From the NCBI RefSeq assembly GCF_012928505.1, contig NZ_JABBJN010000011.1, positions 1 through 64,000 on the forward strand: DNA of 64,000 bases, written 5' to 3'. Both the position numbers and the translations under genes were made by a program. The notes below the pieces were generated by a model. The model saw only the letters and a program-made list of their open reading frames with translations. It was not told the DNA's origin and searched no databases. Each line of letters begins with the position of its first letter. Within the stretch, counting starts at the first letter, position 1. This document shows, piece by piece, positions 28,509 to 37,472 of this stretch. Origin of the DNA: Achromobacter sp. Bel (GTDB taxonomy: Bacteria; Pseudomonadota; Gammaproteobacteria; Burkholderiales; Burkholderiaceae_B).

Positions 28509-29141
28509 ATGCATTCTTCGTCGTCGTCATGCAAGACCGCCAACCGCCACAGTCATCCGTCTCATTGGCGGATGAGCTGGCTGCAAGAGCGCAAGCAGTT
28601 CGTCAAAGCCCTGTTGTCCAACCCCTCGGCCATCGGCGCCGTGTCGCCTTCCGGCCCGGCGCTGGCCGCGGCCATCACCGCCTCGGTGCCTGCCATGGCG
28701 GGCAAAGTCCTGGAATTGGGTTGCGGCACGGGCGTATTCACCCGCGAACTGCTGCGAAGGGGCGTCCATCCTTCCCGCCTGGTCCTGGTCGAGCAGGATT
28801 CAGGCATGAGCTCCAGCCTGCGGACGCAGTTTCCCGAAGCGGCCGTGCTGGAGGTGTCGGCGCAAGACCTGTCCCGCCATCTGCATCCGGAACTTGACGG
28901 TATCGACGCCGCAATCTGTGGCTTGCCGCTGCGCAACATGAGCGGGGCGCACCACCATCAATTGCTGACCGCCGTCTTCGAGGCCATGCGGCCTGGAGCG
29001 GCCATGCACTTCTTCACTTATGGCGTACGGTGCCCCATCTCCAGGCACGTGCTTGACGCCTGCGGGCTGTCGGCGCGCAGAGAGCGCTTCGTGCCGCTGA
29101 ATCTGCCGCCCGCGTCTGTGTACAGCCTGAACCGGCGGTAG
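28509..29141 (+). CDS. SAM-dependent methyltransferase, phospholipid N-methyltransferase-like
   Basis: 210 aa. After a variable N-terminus (residues 1-20) comes WLQERKQFVKALLSNPSAIGAVSPSGPALA, typical of the PmtA-like family, then SAM motif I VLELGCGTGVFTREL and IDAAICGLPLRNM. Relatives methylate phosphatidylethanolamine; many small members have unproven substrates. It converges on the sensor-kinase gene at 29169. The start could also be 28572 (MSWLQERKQ), just before the conserved part. Confidence 0.75.
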   Translation: MHSSSSSCKTANRHSHPSHWRMSWLQERKQFVKALLSNPSAIGAVSPSGPALAAAITASVPAMAGKVLELGCGTGVFTRELLRRGVHPSRLVLVEQDSGMSSSLRTQFPEAAVLEVSAQDLSRHLHPELDGIDAAICGLPLRNMSGAHHHQLLTAVFEAMRPGAAMHFFTYGVRCPISRHVLDACGLSARRERFVPLNLPPASVYSLNRR

Positions 29142-29168
29142 ACGGCAGAAACCAGATTTGCGGACACG

Positions 29169-30533
29169 CTAGCCGCTAGCCGCGCGGCTTAATGTCACTC
29201 GCAACCCTGGACCGAAATCACTGTCTTTATTGCGCATCGCGAAAGTGATATTCAATCCATGCGTATGTGCGATGCGGCGCGCGATAGACACCCCCAGGCC
29301 GCTACCTGCCTCCTCATTTCCGGCGGCTCGCAGAAACCTGTCTCCCAGGCGAGGCAGCACTTCGGGTGAAACACCCGGTCCTTGATCATCGACCGTTATG
29401 AGCGAGGGTGAGAACGACAAACGCACCAGACCATGCCGCGGGCCATAACGGATCGCATTGTCCAGGATGTTCTTTAACATAATGATTAGGGCGTCTGTGT
29501 CTCCGGCCATCGGTATTGGCAGCTGACCCGGCGCCGGCCATTCGACGGCAATATCAACATCTCGTCGGTTGGCAATCCAAAGACAATCGCTTACCGCCTG
29601 CTTCGCCACGGCGCTCCAATCAACCGACCCGCGGAAGTCGGTGTGATTAGCGTTGTCCAACCGAGCCATCGTCAACAACTGCGACACCAGCCGGTCGAGT
29701 CGCTCCATCCCCCGGGTGACGCTCGTTTGCACTTGGCGCAGCTCGTCCGGGTCATGCGTGCGCTGCATGACGTCCCATTGCGCGCGCACCGCGGCCAGCG
29801 GCGTGCGCAGCTCATGAGCGGCATCCGCCGTCAGCCGCCGTTCTTGGTCGATCAGCGCTCCCACTCGGGCCAGCAATCCATTCATTGCCGCCACGAGCGG
29901 CTTGAGTTCGCCCGGGACGTCCATCATCGGCAATGGCGTGGCGTCTTCCGGACTACGCCGTTCCAGCGCGGTCGACAGCCTGCGGACAGGGTGCATCGCC
30001 TGGCGCACAGCGTAGATCAGCAGGGCGAGCAGCACCGGCAGCCCCAACAGCCACGGCAGAATCTGACCGGCGACATAGGCGATGACTAAATCGTTGCGTT
30101 CACCGATGCGCTGTCCGACGGCTACCCGCGTGTGGCCGGACGGATCGTTCAGGTAGACGAGCCGCCACGGTTCACCATTGACGACGGCAGCGGCGAACCC
30201 TTCGCGGTCGCCATCACGGGGAAACTGCATGGCTTCAGGGTCCAGAACCAGCGGAGCGCCTGAGCCGCGCCAAATGGCCACCGACAGATCGCCGAGGCCC
30301 GCGTCGCCCGAATCAGCAGACGATGACAATGGTGCCGGCGTCGGTTGCGCCGTGTCAGCAGGGGGGATCAGTGCGGAGATGGCAAGGGTCTGCTGCGCCA
30401 GTCGGACCATGTCAGTGTCGTAGAGCTCGTTGATTTCATGCGTGGCGCGCCAGTACGTGCCACCAATGGTGATCAGCCACGCGATGGGCGTTGCCAGCAA
30501 CACGGCAACGATAAGCCTGCGCTGCAGTGTCAT
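29169..30533 (-). CDS. Sensor histidine kinase (QseC/PmrB type)
   Basis: 454 aa. First membrane segment at about residues 7-28 (LIVAVLLATPIAWLITIGGTY), a periplasmic domain to about 165, second membrane segment (ILPWLLGLPVLLALLIYAV), HAMP-like linker, H-box AAHELRTPLAAVRAQ, N-box NILDNAIRYGP and G-boxes VDDQGPG and GSGLGVSIARR. The periplasmic domain of this type senses metals, catecholamines or membrane stress. The ATG at 30533 overlaps the stop of the response-regulator gene by four bases. Confidence 0.9.
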   Translation of the reverse strand: MTLQRRLIVAVLLATPIAWLITIGGTYWRATHEINELYDTDMVRLAQQTLAISALIPPADTAQPTPAPLSSSADSGDAGLGDLSVAIWRGSGAPLVLDPEAMQFPRDGDREGFAAAVVNGEPWRLVYLNDPSGHTRVAVGQRIGERNDLVIAYVAGQILPWLLGLPVLLALLIYAVRQAMHPVRRLSTALERRSPEDATPLPMMDVPGELKPLVAAMNGLLARVGALIDQERRLTADAAHELRTPLAAVRAQWDVMQRTHDPDELRQVQTSVTRGMERLDRLVSQLLTMARLDNANHTDFRGSVDWSAVAKQAVSDCLWIANRRDVDIAVEWPAPGQLPIPMAGDTDALIIMLKNILDNAIRYGPRHGLVRLSFSPSLITVDDQGPGVSPEVLPRLGDRFLRAAGNEEAGSGLGVSIARRIAHTHGLNITFAMRNKDSDFGPGLRVTLSRAASG

Positions 30534-31201
30534 GAATCGGCTTCCACTTGGCCTAAGGCGTAGCCCGAACCGCGCACCGTGCGCACGATCTTGGGATGGA
30601 TCTTCTTGCGCAAGTGATGGACGAAAACCTCCAACGCGTTGCTCTCGAGCTCGGCGTCCCAGTCGTATAGCTTGTCGCGGATGAAGTCGCGCGTGAGCAC
30701 GCGGTTTGGATGCGTGAGGAATAGTTCCAGCAGCAGGGCTTCCCGTGTCGTGAGGTCCACCTTCTGGCCCTTCCAATGCACTTCGTGCAGGGCGGGATGG
30801 TATTCAAGGTCGCCGTGACGCCAGACGGGCTCCGGCTTGCCTGCCACGCGCCGCGTCACAGCCCGAAGGCGCGCCGCCAGCTCGTCTAGAGTGATGGGCT
30901 TGATGAGGTAGTCGTCAGCGCCGGCATCCAGCCCGGCAATGCGACTTGCGACGGCTTCGCGCGCTGTCAGGATGACAACCGGCACGGTGCGTCCGGCCCG
31001 GCGCCAGCGGTTGAGCAAGGTCACACCATCTTCGCCGGGAAGGCCAAGATCGAGTACGACGGCATCGTAGTGCACGACGTCCATTGCCTGGTCGCCTTCC
31101 CGGCTGTTGGTGAACCAATCCACGGCATAGCCCAACAGCCGTAAGCCGGATTTCAGGCCGTCGCCAATGAGCGGGTCGTCTTCAATGATGAGAATTCTCA
31201 T
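30530..31201 (-). CDS. OmpR-family response regulator (PmrA/QseB type)
   Basis: 223 aa. The receiver has acidic residues EDD near 7-9, the phosphorylated Asp in AVVLDLGLPGEDG (about 51) and Lys in YLIKP (about 101). The C-terminal winged helix reads LTTREALLLELFLTHPNRVLTR...LESNALEVFVHHLRKKI...VRTVRGSGYAL. It transcribes away from the operon starting at 31271, and the gap holds a PmrA-type box, so it probably controls that operon and perhaps itself. Confidence 0.92.
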   Translation of the reverse strand: MRILIIEDDPLIGDGLKSGLRLLGYAVDWFTNSREGDQAMDVVHYDAVVLDLGLPGEDGVTLLNRWRRAGRTVPVVILTAREAVASRIAGLDAGADDYLIKPITLDELAARLRAVTRRVAGKPEPVWRHGDLEYHPALHEVHWKGQKVDLTTREALLLELFLTHPNRVLTRDFIRDKLYDWDAELESNALEVFVHHLRKKIHPKIVRTVRGSGYALGQVEADS

Positions 31202-31248
31202 TTATCGCGTTCTCGCCTTGTTTGACTGAGATTACCACCGCGCTACTG

Positions 31249-31265
31249 GTTAATTTCTCATTAAG
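31249..31265. promoter_or_regulatory. PmrA/QseB-type box between the two-component system and the haemolysin-ligase operon
   Basis: GTTAAT-TTCTC-ATTAAG: two TTAA half-sites repeating every 11 bp, which fits the PmrA consensus HTTAAD-N5-HTTAAD except for the first G. It is also an inverted repeat (TTAAT-N5-ATTAA). It lies 6 bp before the haemolysin-family start at 31271 and 48 bp before the regulator start. Confidence 0.6.
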
Positions 31266-31270
31266 GTTCG

Positions 31271-31954
31271 ATGCCTAAGCTGCGGCCCATCGTATCGGGA
31301 AATCGAGTGCTCAGCATGGAACCAGGCATGCCCCAAAACAAATATTGCGCGCCGTCCACGTGGACGGCAAGGGCGCCCCGACCTCGGGATCTACCCGCAA
31401 CGCTGCATATCCACCCTGTGGAAGATCCCATGCGCGCGCGCATCGCATCCTACATCCAGCGACGTTACCAACAGCGATTCGGCGCCACGCTCAAAGAATG
31501 GCTGCCGATCCTGGTCAGCGTCCAGAAAGACGGAGAAATCCTGGCGGCCGCGGGCTACCGCAGCGCGGACGATCCTTTGTTCCTTGAACGTTATCTGTCT
31601 GCGCCTATCGAGCAGTACGTGCGTGACCAGGACGCACCGGTGGCGCGCAACGTCATCGTCGAGGTCGGACAGTTCGCCGCTGTCCGGCCTGGCGCTGGCC
31701 GATTGCTCGTGCCGCTGCTGGCACGGCATCTGCACGGCGAGGGGTTTGACTGGGCCGTGAGCACGCTCACCATTGAGCTGCACCATCTGTTCAGCCGGAT
31801 GGGGCTGGCGCATCAGCCTATTTCGGCCGCCACCTGGGGGCATTTGAACGAGCAGGAACGCAAGGACTGGGGCAACTATTACGCGCATGCGCCCACGGTG
31901 TTCGCGGGGCGACTCAATGCCATTCTTGATCGCCTGCCGGAGCTGCACGCATGA
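31271..31954 (+). CDS. Thermostable-haemolysin (T_hemolysin) family protein
   Basis: 227 aa. The conserved family core is visible: IQRRYQQRFGATLKEWLPILVSV, AAAGYRSADDPLFLERYL, VEVGQFAAVRPGAGRLLVPLL, LHGEGFDWAVSTLTIELHHLFSRMGL and WGNYYAHAPTVFAG. The family is related to the acetyltransferase/acyl-homoserine-lactone-synthase fold, so an acyltransferase role is more likely here than pore formation. First gene of a coupled operon; its stop overlaps the next start (ATGA). The start 31271 has AAGG six bases upstream; 31316 and 31430 are alternatives. Confidence 0.85.
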   Translation: MPKLRPIVSGNRVLSMEPGMPQNKYCAPSTWTARAPRPRDLPATLHIHPVEDPMRARIASYIQRRYQQRFGATLKEWLPILVSVQKDGEILAAAGYRSADDPLFLERYLSAPIEQYVRDQDAPVARNVIVEVGQFAAVRPGAGRLLVPLLARHLHGEGFDWAVSTLTIELHHLFSRMGLAHQPISAATWGHLNEQERKDWGNYYAHAPTVFAGRLNAILDRLPELHA

Positions 31955-33444
31955 ACGCCTCCGACTTCTTTACGCTATTGCGAGAACCGGTTCGCGCGCG
32001 CACGTTGGCGGTGCAGTCCTCGGCCGAGTCACTGGACTATGCCACCCTGGTGGAGCGGGTGGACAGACAGGCCGGTTTATTGGCGGCGCAACGGGGGGCC
32101 GTGGTCGCCTCGTTGATGGACAACGGCCCCGACTGGATCGTCCTGGACCTGGCCTGTCTGCATGCCGGCATGGTTCACGTGCCGTTGCCGCTGTTTTTCA
32201 CGCCGGGCCAATGGCGCGACACGCTGGATGCCGCGGGTGTGAATACCGTTGTCGGGCCGGCTACGCTGCAGCCCATGCTGCAGGCGTTCGGCTTTGAACG
32301 TGCCGCGCAAGGGCTGGCGCAGGCTGCCATGTTCCGTCGCGGCGTTCCCGCCGTGTCGTTGCCGCGAGGTACGGCGAAGATCACATTCACCTCCGGGTCG
32401 ACGGGTAGCCCCAAAGGTGTGTGCCTGGGCGCCGGCGAGATGCTGGCGGTTGCTGACAGCCTGGCACGCGCGACGCGGCCCCTTGATATCCGTCGCCACG
32501 TCACGGCGCTGCCGCTGCCGGTCCTGCTCGAGAACATCGCCGGCGTCTACGCGCCGTTGATTGAGGGCGCCACGGTGTGCGCGAACGCTTTGAAAGACGT
32601 GGGACTGCAGGGATCATCCCGCTTTGATCCCGCCGTCTTCCACCGTGTGCTCGTGGCATCCGGGGCGCAAAGCGTCATCGTTCTGCCGCAGATGTTGCGC
32701 GCCTATACGGGCTGGCTGGCGGCGGCTGCGATTACGGCGCCTGAAACGTTGCGCTTTGTCGCGGTGGGCGGCGCGGCGGTAGGGACCCACCTGCTGGAAA
32801 GCGCTCGCGCTCGCGGGGTTCCCGCCTATGAAGGCTATGGCCTGTCTGAAGCCTGCTCCGTGCAAACCTTGAACCTGCCCGGCGCGGACTGCCCTGGCTC
32901 GGCGGGCCGGCCATTGCCTCATGCGCGCGTGCGCGTGGCCACCGACGGTGAAATCGAGGTGGCCGGCACCCATGCGTTGGGGTACCTGGGTCAGCCCGCT
33001 ACCCCTGCGGCATGGCTGCCGACGGGCGATTTGGGCAGCATGGACGAAGACGGGTTTCTGCATATCCGTGGACGCAAGAAGAATGTGGTGATCACGGGAT
33101 ACGGACGAAATGTGTCGCCCGAATGGGTCGAACTTCGGTTGGCGAACCAGCGCCTCATTGCCCAAGCCGTCGTGCTGGGCGAAGGCCAGGCAGAACTGGG
33201 CGCGGTGATCTGGCCGCTGGGCGACCCGGAAGACAGCGATATCCAGGCTTGTATTGACGACGCCAACACTGGCTTGCCCGACTATGCCCGGATCGGGCCC
33301 TGGATGCGCGCCCGCGCCGAATTCTCTTCAACGAGCGGCCTTGCGACGGTCAATGGACGACCGCGCCGCGAGGCCGTCGCCAAGCTACATTTTGATCTCT
33401 TTTTCAAGGACTTCCGCTCAACCGCTGATGTGGACCCATCATGA
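31951..33444 (+). CDS. AMP-dependent acyl-CoA synthetase/ligase
   Basis: 497 aa, ANL superfamily. Motifs in order: ITFTSGSTGSPKGVCLG (P-loop), YEGYGLSEACSVQT (A5), LPTGDLGSMDEDGFLHIRGRKKN (A7-A8). The C-terminal lysine region is less clear (SSTSGLATVNGRPRREAV). It should activate a carboxylic acid, probably a fatty acid, as an adenylate or CoA ester. Overlaps of four bases with both neighbours point to one enzyme system with the acyltransferase-fold and diiron proteins. Confidence 0.88.
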   Translation: MNASDFFTLLREPVRARTLAVQSSAESLDYATLVERVDRQAGLLAAQRGAVVASLMDNGPDWIVLDLACLHAGMVHVPLPLFFTPGQWRDTLDAAGVNTVVGPATLQPMLQAFGFERAAQGLAQAAMFRRGVPAVSLPRGTAKITFTSGSTGSPKGVCLGAGEMLAVADSLARATRPLDIRRHVTALPLPVLLENIAGVYAPLIEGATVCANALKDVGLQGSSRFDPAVFHRVLVASGAQSVIVLPQMLRAYTGWLAAAAITAPETLRFVAVGGAAVGTHLLESARARGVPAYEGYGLSEACSVQTLNLPGADCPGSAGRPLPHARVRVATDGEIEVAGTHALGYLGQPATPAAWLPTGDLGSMDEDGFLHIRGRKKNVVITGYGRNVSPEWVELRLANQRLIAQAVVLGEGQAELGAVIWPLGDPEDSDIQACIDDANTGLPDYARIGPWMRARAEFSSTSGLATVNGRPRREAVAKLHFDLFFKDFRSTADVDPS

Positions 33445-34112
33445 CCTATTTCGAACAGTTGCTTGATCAAACCCGGGAAGCCCGGGAGTCGTTGGTGGCC
33501 ACGCCCATCATCCAGGAGTGTCTGCGCGGCCAGGTAGCGCTGCCCGCCTACGTGGCATTCCTGCGCGAGGCCTATCACCATGTCAGCCATACCGTGCCCT
33601 TGATGTACGCCTGCCGCGCGCGCATGCCGGCTCGCCTGGACTGGATGCAGGAGGCGATCGATGAATACATCGAGGAGGAAACCGGCCACGACGCCTGGAT
33701 ACTCAATGATCTGCGCGCGCTGGGCCAGGATGCCGACGAGGTCCGCCGTGCGGGTCCTGGCGAGGCCACGGAGGTCATGGTGGCCTACGCGTACGACACC
33801 ATCGCCCGCAAGAATCCGGTGGGCTTTTTCGGTATGGTGCACGTGCTCGAAGGCACCAGCGTGACGCTGGCCTTGAATGCCGCTGACCAGATCCAGCGCA
33901 CGCTGGCATTGCCGCAGGCTGCCTTCAGCTATCTGCGGTCGCACGGCACGCTGGATCAGGAGCACACCGCGCATTTTGCCGAGCTGATGAATCGCCTGGA
34001 TGACGACGGCGACCGGGCCGCAGTCGTCCGCGCCGCCAATATATTCTATGGACTGTATGGAGCAATTTTCCGCGCATTGCCGCAAAGCCAGCCCCATGGG
34101 AAGGTCGCATGA
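33441..34112 (+). CDS. Haem-oxygenase-like iron-containing redox protein (TenA/UndA-type fold)
   Basis: 223 aa, all-helical. Possible metal ligands are Glu in FLREAYHHVSHTVP, the E-x2-H in EEETGHDAW, and D-x2-H in HGTLDQEHTAHF, a spacing like that in haem-oxygenase-like diiron oxidases (UndA, BesC and relatives). Such enzymes oxidatively cleave or decarboxylate activated or free acids and amino acids. A TenA/PqqC-type cofactor-free role is the alternative. Coupling to an acyl-activating enzyme and an SDR favours oxidation of an acyl substrate; this is inference. Confidence 0.75.
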   Translation: MTYFEQLLDQTREARESLVATPIIQECLRGQVALPAYVAFLREAYHHVSHTVPLMYACRARMPARLDWMQEAIDEYIEEETGHDAWILNDLRALGQDADEVRRAGPGEATEVMVAYAYDTIARKNPVGFFGMVHVLEGTSVTLALNAADQIQRTLALPQAAFSYLRSHGTLDQEHTAHFAELMNRLDDDGDRAAVVRAANIFYGLYGAIFRALPQSQPHGKVA

Positions 34113-34912
34113 GCCCCCGCGATGCCTCTGTCGTGCTGACGGGCGCCGCGGGTGGTCTGGGCAGCGCGATCGCGCGCCGGCTTTTCGAGGAACGCGCCAG
34201 CTTGTTGCTGGTCGGCCGTAGCGAAGCGCCGCTGCTGGCGCTGGCGCAGTCGCTGAGCGTCGGGGCTCGCGACCGCTCGCGCGTGGACGCGCTGGTGGTG
34301 GACGTGACCACCGAGGCGGGCCGCGCCGCGGTCATCGACGCCGCCGGCGCCCGGAACGCAAACGTGTTGATCAACAACGCGGCGGTCGCTGCGTTCGGGC
34401 CTGCGCAGGCCCTGCAATCCGAACAGGTACGCCGGCTGATGGACACGAACGTCGTGGCGCCCATGATGCTGACGGCAGGAATGCTGCCGATGCTGTTGAC
34501 GCGGCGGCGCGCGCAGGTGCTCAATATTGGATCCACCTTGGGCAGCCTTGGCGTGCCTGGATTTTCGGCCTATGGCGCCAGCAAGGCGGCGCTTCGGATC
34601 TACTCCGAGGCCTTGCGCCGGGAGCTTGCGGGCACTAGCGTGCGTGTGCAGTACTACGCGCCTCGGGCGATTGACACGCCGTTCAATTCCGCGGAGGTCC
34701 AGGCATTCAATAGAGAAACGGATTCCGCCAGCGATAGCCCCGAGAAGATTGCGCAGGGCGTGTTGCGCATGCTGAAAAGTGAATCTGTTCAACGCTACGC
34801 CGGCGGTTTCGAAGCCATCGCGGCGCGATTGAACGGTCTTTGTCCTGAATGGTTGGATGCCGCGTTCGCGAAGCATCGCCGCGCGTTGATGTCCTTGAAA
34901 TTTCCTACTTGA
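34109..34912 (+). CDS. Short-chain dehydrogenase/reductase
   Basis: 267 aa. Classical SDR: cofactor motif TGAAGGLGSAIA near the N-terminus, NNAAVAAFG, catalytic Ser in LNIGSTLGSLG and YGASKAALR (Y-x3-K). VGRSE after beta2 suggests NADPH preference. It overlaps the diiron-protein gene by four bases. It could reduce an acyl-derived ketone or aldehyde, or oxidise an alcohol, within this operon. Confidence 0.9.
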   Translation: MSPRDASVVLTGAAGGLGSAIARRLFEERASLLLVGRSEAPLLALAQSLSVGARDRSRVDALVVDVTTEAGRAAVIDAAGARNANVLINNAAVAAFGPAQALQSEQVRRLMDTNVVAPMMLTAGMLPMLLTRRRAQVLNIGSTLGSLGVPGFSAYGASKAALRIYSEALRRELAGTSVRVQYYAPRAIDTPFNSAEVQAFNRETDSASDSPEKIAQGVLRMLKSESVQRYAGGFEAIAARLNGLCPEWLDAAFAKHRRALMSLKFPT

Positions 34913-34920
34913 GCCTCATC

Positions 34921-35580
34921 ATGAAACAATATATTGGCTTGCGCAACGCAACCGCCGGCGTGCTGGCGGGCATGGCGTGTTTCTTCTCCGCGTTTGCGGT
35001 GGCGGCGTCCACCGATCTCGACCAGGGCATCCGTGCGCTGCAAGATGATTGGGCCGTGATTCAGTACAAGACCCCTCCCAATGAGCGCGCGGAGCGCTTC
35101 GAGGCCTTGTCGGTAGAGGCGCACGCTCTGACCGAGCGATACAGAAACAAGGCCGAACCGCATATCTGGGAAGGCATCATCCTGAGTTCTTGGGCCGGGG
35201 CCAAAGGGGGGCTGGGCGCCCTGGGCCTGGCGAAGCAGGCAAAGGCCGAGTACGAAACCGCCATTCAACTCGACAGCAGAGCGTTGGACGGGTCTGCGCT
35301 GAACAGCCTGGGCGTGTTGTATTACAAGGTGCCGGGCTGGCCCGTGGGGTTCGGCGACAACAAGAAGGCAGAGGCGTTGCTGAAACAGGCGTTGTCCATC
35401 AACCAGGATGGAATCGATCCTAATTATTTTTACGCGGACTACCTGGTGTATCGCAATCGCAAGTCCGAGGCGATTCCCTACCTGGAAAAGGCCTTGAAGG
35501 CCCCGTCCCGTCCAGGCCGGGAAGTGGCCGACGAAGGTCGTCGAGAGGAAGCCAGGGCGCTATTGAAAGAGGCCCGGTAA
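34921..35580 (+). CDS. Secreted TPR-repeat protein
   Basis: 219 aa. A signal peptide ends near FAVAAS (about residue 29). Tetratricopeptide-like helices follow: AKAEYETAIQLDSRALDGSALNSLGVLYY (in parts), AEALLKQALSINQDG, AIPYLEKALKAP. It starts 9 bp after the SDR stop and is probably co-transcribed. TPR proteins are scaffolds, so it may organise or secrete the operon's product or sense the envelope. Confidence 0.82.
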   Translation: MKQYIGLRNATAGVLAGMACFFSAFAVAASTDLDQGIRALQDDWAVIQYKTPPNERAERFEALSVEAHALTERYRNKAEPHIWEGIILSSWAGAKGGLGALGLAKQAKAEYETAIQLDSRALDGSALNSLGVLYYKVPGWPVGFGDNKKAEALLKQALSINQDGIDPNYFYADYLVYRNRKSEAIPYLEKALKAPSRPGREVADEGRREEARALLKEAR

Positions 35581-35608
35581 TGCGTTGCACGCATTTTCCT
35601 TGAGATGT

Positions 35609-36868
35609 TCACAGGAAAAAAAGGAAAGCTGCCGCGATGACTGTGGGTACCAACGCACCCGCCAGCAAACCGAGCATACTGACCGCGCCGTTGGCAAAGC
35701 TGCCGCGCAGCAGCGCGACGCCCGCCGGGTTGGGTGCGTTGGCGATGACCGTCAGCCCACCACCGGCCACCGCGCCGGCCACCAGCATGTATTGTGCCTG
35801 GCTGGAGATTCCGTCGATAAGTGATCCCAGGTAGGTCAGCGCGGCATTGTCGGTAATGGCCGTCAGCGCCAAGGCGCCCACGAACAGCACCTTGGGTTCC
35901 AGCCCGCTGACGATGGGTTGCAGCCACCATTGCTGCATGCCGCCCAGCACCACCAGGCCGGCAAGGAAAAAGCCCACCAACAAGGCCTCTTTGATAATCA
36001 GCGGGCTTTGATGCGCCTTGTACGCTTGCGTGTACCCGATGAAGAACAGGAACAGGCCCAGGAAGATGACTGGGTGATGCGCGCTGAGCACGACAGCGGC
36101 CAGGAAGAACAGGTGCACGGCGATGACCACCGGCGACATCGGCGGGGCGGACGCGTTCAGCGACAGCACGTCGCCTGAACGCAAATAGGGCCGCAACAAG
36201 ACTGTCACCAGCGTGGCGTTGACGACAACCGCCAACGCCGCCTTCCAGCCGAATGTGCCGAACATGAAAGCGCTATCCCACCCCCAGGTCGAGGCCACCA
36301 TCAACACCGGCGGCGCGGCGTACGACGTCAGCGTGCCGCCAATCGAGATGTTGACGAACAAAACGCCCAGCGCCAGGTACTTCAGCCGTTCTGGCATGTC
36401 GCGATGAAACACCTGTGGCGCCAGCATCATTGCGGCAATCGTCATGGCGGCCGGCTCGGTGACCAGCGATCCGGCCAGCGGGACCAGCGCCAGGCACAGC
36501 CAAGCCTTGGCGGTCTGGTCTTGTACGGGCAACAGGCGTGCCACGCGTTCGACCAGGCGCATCACGACCGTCAGCACCGGCAAGGACGCCGCGATGACCA
36601 TCACGACAAAAACGAAAGCCGGTTCGGTATAGTTGCGTGATTCGGCATAGGCAAGGGCCGCGCCGCCAGACGCGGCCAACGCCATCAGGATCAGCAATAT
36701 CGCCGCCCAGAATCCGAACACGACTTCGACTTCACCCAGCAGGTGCAGCAGGCCGCCATGACGCTTACTGCGATGCGCCAGGCGCAGAAAAATCGGCGCT
36801 GAAAAGGTATGCAGCAAGGCGACGGCGAAAACGACGGCGGCAATGATCTCCAGCCCGGACTCTGTCAC
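35609..36868 (-). CDS. Putative Na+/H+ antiporter family membrane protein
   Basis: 419 aa with about eleven hydrophobic segments, among them IIAAVVFAVALLHTFSAPIF, AAILLILMALAASGGAALAY, LGVLFVNISIGGTLTSYAAPP, and the C-terminal LGLLAGALVPTVIAAAFLFFL. The pattern, including the polar in-membrane segments SLVTEPAAMTIAAMML and GGLTVIANAPNP, fits the putative Na+/H+ antiporter family (ion-transporter superfamily). Substrate is not shown. It converges on the TPR gene and its start lies 42 bp after the stop of the unknown protein at 36911. Confidence 0.8.
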   Translation of the reverse strand: MTESGLEIIAAVVFAVALLHTFSAPIFLRLAHRSKRHGGLLHLLGEVEVVFGFWAAILLILMALAASGGAALAYAESRNYTEPAFVFVVMVIAASLPVLTVVMRLVERVARLLPVQDQTAKAWLCLALVPLAGSLVTEPAAMTIAAMMLAPQVFHRDMPERLKYLALGVLFVNISIGGTLTSYAAPPVLMVASTWGWDSAFMFGTFGWKAALAVVVNATLVTVLLRPYLRSGDVLSLNASAPPMSPVVIAVHLFFLAAVVLSAHHPVIFLGLFLFFIGYTQAYKAHQSPLIIKEALLVGFFLAGLVVLGGMQQWWLQPIVSGLEPKVLFVGALALTAITDNAALTYLGSLIDGISSQAQYMLVAGAVAGGGLTVIANAPNPAGVALLRGSFANGAVSMLGLLAGALVPTVIAAAFLFFL

Positions 36869-36910
36869 GTTTCAGTTCCTGTACATATAGACGGTGGATA
36901 TTCCCGGGGG

Positions 36911-37405
36911 CTAGCCCCTGGGAGAAGACACTCGTGCAACTTCCACCCACAGGCGCGTCATGACGACGTGCCTGACCAGCTCGAAAAGATGCGCGGGCGC
37001 GCTGGCAGGCACCAGTACGCGCCGGATCAGCGCTTGCAAGTCTACCCGCACGCAGGGCAGTGGCGCTTTGCGCCCGCGCTGCCTCGACACCGTGCGCAGG
37101 CGCACGCGGCTTTGAGACGGCATGTCGATCTTCAGTTCGGCGTTCTCGGGCGCCAGCACCGCATGATGCAGCGCGTCCACCGTGGTGCAAACATACACCG
37201 AACCCGGCTGCGCAGCATCATCTTCGATCTGACGGCGCCATTCCTGCGAGCCTACCAGGGTGGACGTTGAACCTTTCTTGGGCAGGTCGAAACGCAGGTG
37301 GCTGAATTCAAGCAATTCAATGAATTCCACAAAGGGAAGCTCACGAACCACGGTCAGCGCCCCGTACGGCTTGTCGCCGGCACTATGCTTGGCCAATTGC
37401 CTCAT
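36911..37405 (-). CDS. Protein of unknown function
   Basis: 164 aa; I do not recognise it. No signal peptide or membrane segment is seen. It is rich in basic residues in its second half (SRVRLRTVSRQRGRKAPLPC) and ends with an amphipathic stretch (LFELVRHVVMTRLWVEVARV). GGGAG lies seven bases before the ATG and it sits between two genes on the same strand, tctA and the antiporter gene, so it is probably expressed. Function cannot be proposed from sequence alone. Confidence 0.6.
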   Translation of the reverse strand: MRQLAKHSAGDKPYGALTVVRELPFVEFIELLEFSHLRFDLPKKGSTSTLVGSQEWRRQIEDDAAQPGSVYVCTTVDALHHAVLAPENAELKIDMPSQSRVRLRTVSRQRGRKAPLPCVRVDLQALIRRVLVPASAPAHLFELVRHVVMTRLWVEVARVSSPRG

Positions 37406-37472
37406 GACACGCTCCCATCAATTGAAAGGGGGCCTGCCCGCGGCCCCGTTCCTGCACGACGTCGGTACGCGA

